Positions 60,001 to 64,000 of a DNA stretch of 64,000 nucleotides are shown here, in pieces. The DNA is from Smittia aterrima. Lineage: Eukaryota; Arthropoda; Insecta; Diptera; Chironomidae. The stretch covers positions 13,051,537 to 13,115,536 of the forward strand of contig CP093829.1 in NCBI GenBank assembly GCA_033063855.1, in the 5' to 3' direction. Under the pieces are notes generated by a model, which worked only from the letters and a program-made list of their open reading frames with translations, was not told the origin of the DNA and did not search any database. The first letter of the stretch is position 1. Each line of letters opens with the position of its first letter. The position numbers and the translations under genes were made by a program.

Positions 60001-63000
60001 TCCGACGAATCGCGATAAGTGCTTGACTTCATTGACGAGCGTTCTCCGTAAAGATCCTTTAGATCCGTATAAGATTGTGATGAAGAAAGCTTGGGAGACT
60101 TTGGTGCAGTACTCGAAGTTTCACAACACTTCTCAACAGCTGGCAACTCTTCCTTTCGGTTAACGGTAGTGTCTTCTTCATCCGGTGATAAATCATCACA
60201 AGCATGGTAAATTGTTACTGGAACTTTTTCTTTTTCACGTTCGATTTCTTCAAAATATTTTATTTTCGCTTGCACGTCTTCAATCGTTTGACCTGGTTCA
60301 CGAAAGATGACAGTTCGATTAGATGTTTCCGAGGAGATGCTTTCAGTCTCGGTTTGTGATTTCTTTAAAGGAATGCAGTCTGCCAGATATTTGGTTGCGG
60401 CAGGAGGAGCTTCTTGGAACGAGAATGAAATATCCTTCTTTGGCTTCTTAGGGAACGGCAACGTCTTGACATTTATGACGTTATCAATCTTCTTAACGCG
60501 CTCAATATCAGGTTGTTTCTTCTTCTGACTAAACTTGTCTTTTATTTCCTGACACAAAGTATGCGAGATTGAACGTTTTTGCGATTCGGATATTTCATTG
60601 GTTGGAGTGGCCGACTTTTCTTTTGACTCGAAAACATTCTTCAGTGTCGAGATATCAATTGAAGGTTCTTGAGTTTGTTCTCTTGAGAGCTCTGAGTGAC
60701 TGCGAACAGTCAAAAAAGATTTTTCTGAATCAGCAGTGTTTGAAGGCGCTTTAGGAGGAACAGTTACGATAAATTGCTCAATGCTACCTGACGTTTTATC
60801 ATTCGAATAAATTTCACTCAATTGATTTTTGATTTTGTTCAGTTGATCCTTGGACAATGTACTCAAGAGTTTTTTGCTCAATCCTAAACTTTTCAAATGT
60901 TTCGCTTCAGTTCTCGGAAGTGATAAGGTTGAGAACTGCTTCTTCGGTTTATTGTACTTTTGGGTCATGTTAGATGCCAAATCAAGTACAGAACTTGCTC
61001 GCCAAAGCGGCTTGTAATTGTCTTTTAAACTGTCAATCAATGCACGTTTGTAAGCATTTTCCTCTGCTCGAATTTGAAAATGTTCTTTTAAGTTCTCAAC
61101 AGATTTTTCTTTCGTTACAAGGCCAAGGTCGGTTTCAGCTGTCCAACGAACTTCATCAACATTATGAGGTTGGAAGAGAAAATCTTTGTCCCTCTGTTCT
61201 GCTCGCAGTTTTTTCACCAAAATATTCAATTCACGTTCATTCTTCTCGTATTCTCTGACCTTCTGCCATAAATCATAATCAATGATCTCTTGATGAAGAC
61301 GACGCGGACGTAAATCGGAATTAGATGTGGCGCATTCCAACTGTCCAATCCGCTCCAAGCACGTATAAAACTCACTCAAATCTCGGAAGCGATTGTTCTT
61401 TTTTTGTCCAGCAATAGACAAGTTATCCTCATTATTCAGAACATTAAGAGATCGGCTACGATGCAAGTTGGAGCTAAGCTTTTCTTTTGCACGATCCGTT
61501 CGTCCGACACTTTGAGCTCTCGCCAATTCTTTTTGATACGAACTCAACTCAAGCAATTTATTTGACTTCAAGCTTTGTATGCGACGACATGATGGAGAGC
61601 GTGAAGAACGTTGACGCTTTTCAGCTTCGACTGATTTATTGCGACCATAAATTGTTACGGGCGAATATGGACGCACTAATTCTGTCAGCAACGTTTTGCT
61701 TGGCGGTTCACTGTTGCTTCGCTCATGATAGCTATATGAGAAGTCTAATGAACGCCCTCGATTTGTATTTCCAAATTCATCTTCATCCGAAAGTTGATAC
61801 AGTGAATCGTATTTGTAAATTTGCTCAGTGACGAAGCCTCCCTTTAATGCTTCGGATTCGTCTAATGGTTGTTTGAAGATTGCGTAAGACTCCGACTCAT
61901 TTTGACTTTCAAATTCACGGAATTTTGATCGTGAAACGGGCCGAGATTGTCGGATGAAATAATTAGAATGCTGAAGCGATGGCTCTGATTTGCATGTCAA
62001 AGCGTTCCACATTCGAGCTCTTTGTAGAACAGACGTGTTGGGGCTCAACGTCAATCCATGTTTCCGCAAATTGTCGCGAAGGAAAAGCTTTTGAAAGAAG
62101 GAGTCTGATCTTATGGCTTCATTCTGGTGTATAACAGCTTTATTAAAACTTTCCAAATCTTTTCGATTATTATCCAACGGGGGATCTTGAAATGACGTTT
62201 TGCCTTTTGCTTCTTTTCCATTCGAAGACTTTTTAGTCGACGTTGATTTATCTGATGCCTTTGACGAAGATTTCTTTAAGTTTTTGCTGACAATGGTTAA
62301 GGGAACATTTTTATTTTTCGTATCAGGCATTTTCTTTTTTGATGCGTTGGGATTAGAATCGATTGAGAACGTGGAATTTGTGCGAGCTAAGCTGTTGTTG
62401 GAGTTTGTGATAACTGAACCCTTTGATTTTGTTTTGAGTCTGCTTCCTAATATTGTGTTTGATTTCGAGGAAAGTGATGAGACGTTAGATGATTGTCTTA
62501 GACTGCGAGGTGCTTCTGCCGAGGTTCTCAGTATTTCACGTCCTCGTGATGAGATGGCAACGGTAACTTTAAGTGACTTCTGTTCTGATTTGGAGGTTGA
62601 AGCTGCTGATGTTGTTGCCTTTGGAGTTGATGATTGACGGAAAGCTTGACTCTCAAGGGTTGATTTCTTAACGATAAGTGACGCCAACTTCGGGTCTCGA
62701 CTGTACGAAATTGGTTTAAAAGTATTGTGAAGAGCTCGCTTAACTTCATTCGGTGATTTCAATTCAGGGTTGCGTAAAATTCTTGTGCTTACATGTAGGT
62801 CCTTTGAGATTTTCGCTAACTTCTCTTCAATTTTCTTTTTTTCTTCGGCAAAAGCTCTTTCTTTGGAAATACCGCGGCCAAATGCCACAGGGCTTTGACT
62901 TGATTTCCTGTCCGGAATATGTTTACGACCAACAGGACTCGATGAGTTTGCTCGATAGCAAATTCTCTTTGCAAATCTCGTGCGTGAATCAAAATTATTT

Positions 63001-64000
63001 TCTTGTTTGTGTGACGAAGAAACGAAAGTAATGAAAGAAGGTCCCGCTGATTTTGATCGACTCAAATCAGCTTTGGAGACCGGTGAAAATTTCACATCGT
63101 GCTTTGGTCGCGGTGATGCTGAATTGTAATTTTTAACAATCTTCAATGTCGAATTAGTTCTCGACGATTTTCTATTTGGTGGATGAGGTGGCACGACAGG
63201 AACGAATGACTTGACGTTCTTCGGAAAAGATCCAAACATGTCTAAAGGTCGTGAGATGTTTGTAATCGGATAGCAAATGATTTCCGAGTTGATAATAGCT
63301 CGTTCATCGTATGGAACCTTCTGAGTTTTACATGCAACTTCGTCAGCAACGTCGACTTCTTCTTCTTCGTCAGCATCTACAGAAATGTCGAGTTCGGAGA
63401 TTTAATATCACAAAATTTAAATTTTTCTGTGATGCTTTGCATGTGCTGAGCATTTGTGCTGATACCTTCGTTCACATCGTTGCTCGTGTGCAGATTTTTA
63501 AACACAAAATTGCTGTCTGCATCATAAAATAGTCGATTGCTGTCGGTTAGGAAGGACCCGCACACATAATTCATGAAGTCACTGGTTGCCTCATGTGTGG
63601 AGAGAGACTAAAGTTCTTCACTGAGTTAGCACAATAAACGAATATTTGCAATCCATAAAACATCGTTCGTGGAGAACATCCAAACCATAAAATATCGTGC
63701 GATGATAAAAATTGATTAGCCGACATTCAAAATTTAAATTTTCCACCTCCAGTTATCCAGACTTTGTGTTTTTAATGAAATCGTGTGGGAGAGAGTTTAT
63801 CAAGTGAATGGAGAGTGTGTCGTGAATGCTTTGTGTTGTGTGTTGTTGTTTTTTTTTGTGTATGGATGGCTTTTGATGATGGATGAAGTGCAATTTATCT
63901 TTGCTCACCTTTTGGTCTTTCCGGCAACGGCTTTCGGAAACCATGCAATGGCACTTCTCCTTTACCATGAAGAACATTTTTGTACGCTTGCTTCTGCTCG
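54091..64000 (-). CDS. CAP: CAP, sorbin-homology and triple-SH3 adaptor (vinexin/ponsin family), 5' end beyond the window
   Basis: CAP scaffolds vinculin, Cbl and actin at muscle and chordotonal attachment sites. Exons: 64000..63909 (partial), 63376..59105, 58807..58712, 55348..55009, 54953..54839, 54775..54554, 54494..54328, 54262..54091, all in phase. The partial exon reads GKGEVPLHGFRKPLPERPK, which fits the end of a SoHo domain. The 1,424-codon exon is Ser/Lys-rich, lacks a known domain and ends KQLRDIFDDQKFDYALHRRR...YLSQKRQLQSSFKG. Exon 58807..58712 is Pro-rich (VYPPPPPPLPHKN). Three SH3 domains follow: ALYSFQGQSARELSFKKGD with NWYEGEH; AKFNFVAQSDIELSLSKGE with NWFEGR; and AVFNYRPVNSDELELREND with DDGWFVGTNSRNGFFGTFPG. 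The protein ends NYVRRVY. The giant exon leaves by a weak GTCATT donor. An ATG at 55367 could start a short SH3-only isoform of 344 residues. Confidence 0.88.
55368..58711 (-). promoter_or_regulatory. CAP intron holding a possible internal promoter
   Basis: 3.3 kb upstream of the SH3 exons. An in-frame stop precedes ATG 55367, so the exon could serve as the 5' end of an SH3-only transcript. A GA-rich tract at 55482-55513 (CT-rich on the coding strand) resembles GAGA-type promoter DNA. A minus-strand frame at 57435..57190 is open, but I cannot link it to the gene. Confidence 0.35.
63377..63908 (-). other. CAP intron upstream of the giant exon
   Basis: 532 nt between the donor GTGAGC (63908) and the acceptor TTTCTGTAG (AG at 63378-63377). 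It contains a GT-rich low-complexity stretch near 63820-63860. No exon is recognised. Confidence 0.5.

Noticed and set aside
62200..62637. Plus-strand 145-codon frame opposite the CAP giant exon.
   Set aside because: Antisense to a well-supported coding exon; Asp/Phe/Leu-rich composition mirrors the Ser/Lys-rich sense strand.
1..64000. Searched by eye for tRNA B-box-like GGTTCGAATCC patterns, CRISPR-like spaced repeats, transposase motifs and retroviral genes.
   Set aside because: None found beyond coincidental matches inside coding exons (for example near 8112).

Overview
The window is nuclear DNA of an insect, most likely a nematoceran fly. The basis is a set of animal single-copy genes whose closest remembered relatives are Drosophila proteins (Draper, Ack, CAP, GlcT, pickpocket, garz). 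The DNA is AT-rich, most introns are 50-70 nt, and intergenic spaces are short. A chironomid midge would fit this compactness, but the genus is inference only. Gene models were built by hand: exons were joined at GT-AG borders and accepted when the phases agreed and the protein matched a known family.

Layout. 1-6.0 kb, all minus strand: the 5' end of the Arf exchange factor garz/GBF1, a DUF4806-type protein, and an MFSD14/HIAT1 transporter with alternative last exons. 7.9-8.9 kb: proteasome subunit beta-2/PSMB7 (minus). 10.1-13.6 kb: an ER-anchored SMP-C2-C1 lipid-transfer-type protein (plus). 14.1-18.0 kb: RSL1D1 (minus) and NOP9 (plus), two nucleolar ribosome-biogenesis genes sharing a divergent promoter. 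18.1-22.8 kb, minus: ARMT1, a tentative 93-residue membrane protein, and a pickpocket DEG/ENaC channel. 25.9-30.7 kb: draper (plus). 31.5 kb: a U2 snRNA gene (minus). 32.2-36.8 kb, plus: adenosine deaminase-like ADAL and an NRF6-type membrane acyltransferase. 37.6-46.1 kb: the tyrosine kinase Ack (minus). 47.0-51.2 kb: ceramide glucosyltransferase GlcT (plus). 54.1-64.0 kb: CAP, a sorbin-homology/SH3 adaptor (minus), running off the right edge.

The genes are not an operon or a single pathway. Loose links exist: RSL1D1 with NOP9 (ribosome assembly), and draper, Ack and CAP as membrane or cytoskeletal signalling proteins, but their adjacency is probably ordinary synteny. I found no mobile element, CRISPR array, tRNA or clear viral remnant.

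I did not find a wholly new system. The most interesting signals are transcript-level. They are a 942-nt in-phase optional extension of a draper exon that would add a Ser/Thr-rich stalk, alternative last exons in MFSD14, very large optional exons in Ack and CAP, and an unusual share of GTT-type splice donors. There is also a repeated CACCAGATGG element upstream of two genes and a U2 gene with an enlarged stem I loop.
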